DNA of 64,000 bases from positions 3,906,001 through 3,970,000 of the forward strand of contig NC_133123.1 in NCBI RefSeq assembly GCF_033568475.1, written 5' to 3'. The notes under the pieces are model-generated. The model worked only from the letters and a program-made list of their open reading frames with translations. It was not told the origin of the DNA and ran no database searches. Below, piece after piece: positions 61,323 to 64,000 of the stretch. The stretch's first letter is position 1; the number at the start of each line of letters is the position of its first letter. The translations under genes and the position numbers were made by a program. Source of the stretch: Henckelia pumila (taxonomy: Eukaryota; Streptophyta; Magnoliopsida; Lamiales; Gesneriaceae).

Positions 61323-62357
61323 TTGATCATGATGGACTTCGTGACCCATTTACCGGTGAACTCGAGGAATTGTGATGCTATCTGGGTTGTGGTGGACCGA
61401 CTCACCAAGTCAACACATTTCATTCCTTATAATCAGGACTACAGTTTTGACAGGATGGCACGATTGTACATCCAGGATATTGTTCGATTGCACGGAGTGC
61501 CTGTGAGCATAGTCAGCAATCGAGATCCCAGGTTTACTTCCAAGTTCTGGGGGAGTCTTCAGCGCGCTATGGGTACTACTCCTAGTTTGAGTACAACATA
61601 TCACCCAGAGACTGACGGGCAGTCAGAGCGCACGATTCGTACTCTTAAAGACATGTTGCGAGCATGTTCTATGGATTTTGGTCCAGCATGGCAAGATCAG
61701 TTGCCATTGATTGAGTTCGCGTACAACAACAGTTACCATCGCAGTATTGGGATGGCTTTGAGGCGTTGTACGGGCGATGATGTCGTACTCCACTGTTCTG
61801 GGAGGAAGTGGGGGAGCGAAGGTTGAGGGACCAGAGTTAGTCCAGCAAGCTGTTGATATTGTTGGACAAATCAAGAAGAGAATTAAAGTTGCGCAGGATC
61901 GACAAGCTAGCTATGCGAATGTCAAGCGCAGACCTTTACAGTTTGAGGTGGATGAGAAAGTATTCCTGAAAGTCTCACCATTTCGCAGGATTTTGAGATT
62001 TGATTAAGCTATCTCCTAGGTTTATTGGTCCATTTGAAATATTGGAAAGTGTTGGAGATCTGGTTTACAGGTTGGCTTTACCCCCGTATTTGTCTAAGTA
62101 TCCACGACGTGTTCCATGTTTCACTGTTACGACGGTATGTGGCGGATGAGTCTCATATCTTACAGCTGTCTGAGGTACAGTTGGACTCGGATTTGACATA
62201 TGTGGAGAGACCTTTGCGTATCATAGGTCACAAGGATAAGGTGCTATGCAACAAGACCATTCCTCTTGTTCTAGTTCAGTGGCAGCGCCGAAGCACTAAG
62301 GAGACTACTTGTGAACTTGAGAGTTGTATGCGTACAAATTATCTAGAACGATTTTGA
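61323..62357 (+). mobile_element. Integrase core and pol tail remnant of the second element
   Basis: Readable blocks include the integrase core with [17 protein letters not shown] and TDGQSE (the three acidic sites) and the pol tail with HDVFHVSLLRRYVADESH and a chromodomain-like end. Similarity to the young copy's pol places it in a related chromovirus lineage. It is part of a broken fossil. Confidence 0.85.
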
Positions 62358-62483
62358 ATTGTTGTATTTTCAGGTTGTAACTTGTAAAATGAATCAGTTT
62401 GAATAAAATATGTTTATTCAATATTTTACTGCATTCAGTACTTAAGATTGTTCGATGACGAAATATCTTAAGTAGGGGGATAA

Positions 62484-64000
62484 TGTAGTAGCCCGATTCC
62501 ATTTTACAAGATTAAGTGATTTTAAACATGTTAGAAAATAACATATAATTTTAAAAGTGTCAAAACATGTTTAAGGAGTTCTTATTTGGTAAAAATAAGT
62601 GGAAAATCAGATCCGAAACGTCCGAAAATGGTAGGGTAGGTCCTGGGGGTCCAAAACCAGTTCGTAAGCACCCAAAAAATAGTTCGGAAGAAGCGGTGCG
62701 ATCGGAGCTTCCGAACCAGTTCGGAGCTTCCGATCAGTTAGTAGCTTCCGATCCCCGTTAGGAGCTTCCGATTAGTTCGGAGCTTCCGATCCCTGTTCGA
62801 AGCTTCCGATCAGTTAGTAGCTTCCGATCCCCGTTAGGAGCTTCCGATCAGTTCGGAGCTTCCGTTCCGATCGTGGCCTATAAATAGGGGTCCGAATCCC
62901 TCATTTTGAAGTGCAAATTTCCTCTCCTCTCCCGATAATGGCTTTATTTTAAGGGCTTCGGTACTCTTTCTTTAAGAGTTAGAGTAGGAAATAGTATTTT
63001 TTATAGCGGACAGTGTCCGCAGTAGCAGCCAGGCGGCGGAGATCTGGCGAGGCGTCCAGGAGTCATAGCTAGGCTATGCCCAAACTCTGGGGCATGCGAC
63101 ATCAGCGGGCTGACGACGGACGAAGGTATGGCTTTGGTTCCCTATAGTAAATAGGGAGTAGACTATAATTTAATTAAGGCTTTTAGAGCCTAGTAGGTGA
63201 TGTTTGGCATGCTAGGTAATGCATGGTTATTTATGTTGTAGTGTTGCATGGTAGGCTTGGACCTAGATGGAAGCTTCTAGGATCTGCCTTAGAAAGGTAC
63301 GGAAGTATTATTCGAGATATCCAGATTGAGTATGCATGTATTATGTGTTTGCATGGATTATGTGATTGCATGTATTATATGTCTTTATATACAGCATGTC
63401 ATGACTGTATGTTGCATACATGAGCATATTGAGCATGTATCCTTGTGATATCCGGTATTGAGATATTTACCTTGTCAATAGATGGTTGGACACATAGGCT
63501 CGTGTCAGGTCACCAATATTAGTTGGACACATGAGCTCGTGTCAGGTCACTAATATTTGGTTGGACACGTGGACTTGTGTTAGGTCACCATCGGGGCATC
63601 TAGGTATGTCTGTCACCTCCTGTAGCGATGACTCAGCGAGGTACACACCAAGGCCCAAGTTATTCTCTATCAGATATTCTTGACCTTGTCTCTTGATACC
63701 CAGTACATTTGCATTCATGCGCATATAATAGTGTATACTCATACTCTCGTACTGAGCATGTTAGGCTCACTTCCGGTTATTTTCTGTTGGCTGGATGCCC
63801 TATTCCATAGGGCAGTTGCAGGTAGTTCTCCCGGAGACATGGAGGTTAGGTGGTGACAAGACTGGGTAGCGGGGTTGACCACTAGGTTTTGCTTACCTGG
63901 TATTTGACTTACTTTAATTCCGCAATTACTCTGATTAAGATTATTTTATTAATTAATTGCATGCTTAAGTTCTGATTAGTAGATGATCACGGTGCGGGTC
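62484..64000 (+). repeat. 3' LTR of the second gypsy element, truncated by the window
   Basis: Starts TGTAGTAGCCCG directly after the purine tract and matches the 5' LTR to within about six bases of its end at 64000. It is slightly longer than the 5' LTR because of extra tandem units (62702-62868). Confidence 0.9.

Larger units (their letters stand above)
56874..64000 (+). mobile_element. Second Ty3/Gypsy element, broken, right end beyond the window
   Basis: A plus-strand element with a 5' LTR (56874-58354), a TGGTATCAGAGC primer-binding site (58359-58370), an internal region (58355-62483), a purine tract (about 62471-62483) and a 3' LTR from 62484 running off the window. Only the integrase core and pol tail are readable (61323-62357); I see no gag, protease or reverse transcriptase. 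It is heavily broken. The LTRs differ by a few per cent by eye, so it is clearly older than the young copy at 1215-11390, perhaps one to a few million years. Confidence 0.9.

Noticed and set aside
1-64000. tRNA, rRNA or snoRNA genes
   Set aside because: I saw no cloverleaf with A and B boxes and no rRNA-like sequence. The TGGTATCAGAGC matches are retrotransposon primer sites, not tRNA genes.

Overview
This is nuclear DNA of a flowering plant, almost certainly a eudicot. The genes have many introns with GT-AG borders, the spacers are AT-rich, and the readable proteins are plant-specific: an IRX8-type galacturonosyltransferase, a clade IVc bHLH factor, a KIN-14 kinesin, plastid ribosomal protein uL24 and a CRLK1-type kinase. 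A Lamiales-like asterid is my impression from repeat motifs only.

Layout. Positions 1-13267 are a nest of two LTR retrotransposons of one Ty3/Gypsy chromovirus (Tekay/Del-like) family. A young, whole-looking copy on the minus strand (1215-11390) sits inside the 3' LTR of an older plus-strand copy, flanked by the 5-bp duplication GTTAT. The older copy itself appears to have landed in one arm of an AT-rich foldback element (13268 to about 14590). A gene-poor stretch follows to about 17.1 kb.

From 17 to 55 kb there are ten host genes: ATG18f-like autophagy protein (+), GAUT12/IRX8 (+), a DUF1995 plastid protein (-), an ILR3-like bHLH factor (-), an ATK1-like kinesin-14 (-), replication-type histone H2A (-), a C2H2 zinc-finger protein with a PARP-like tail (+), a DFR/ANR-like reductase of the At4g27250 type (-), plastid ribosomal protein uL24c (-) and a CRLK1-like receptor kinase (-). 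I derived exon borders by hand from reading frame, GT-AG borders and family sequence. All ten give unbroken proteins of normal family length.

From 56.3 kb to the end lie a fragment of one gypsy pol tail and a second, broken gypsy element (56874 to beyond the window) with LTRs of about 1.5 kb carrying tandem repeats just upstream of a TATA box.

The host genes form no pathway or operon; they are ordinary neighbours in a plant chromosome. I found no convincing new biological system. The best observations concern nested repeats, hairpins and tandem repeats in LTRs, a G-quadruplex-prone intron in the ILR3-like gene, a variant lipid-binding motif in ATG18f, and the zinc-finger/PARP-like protein.
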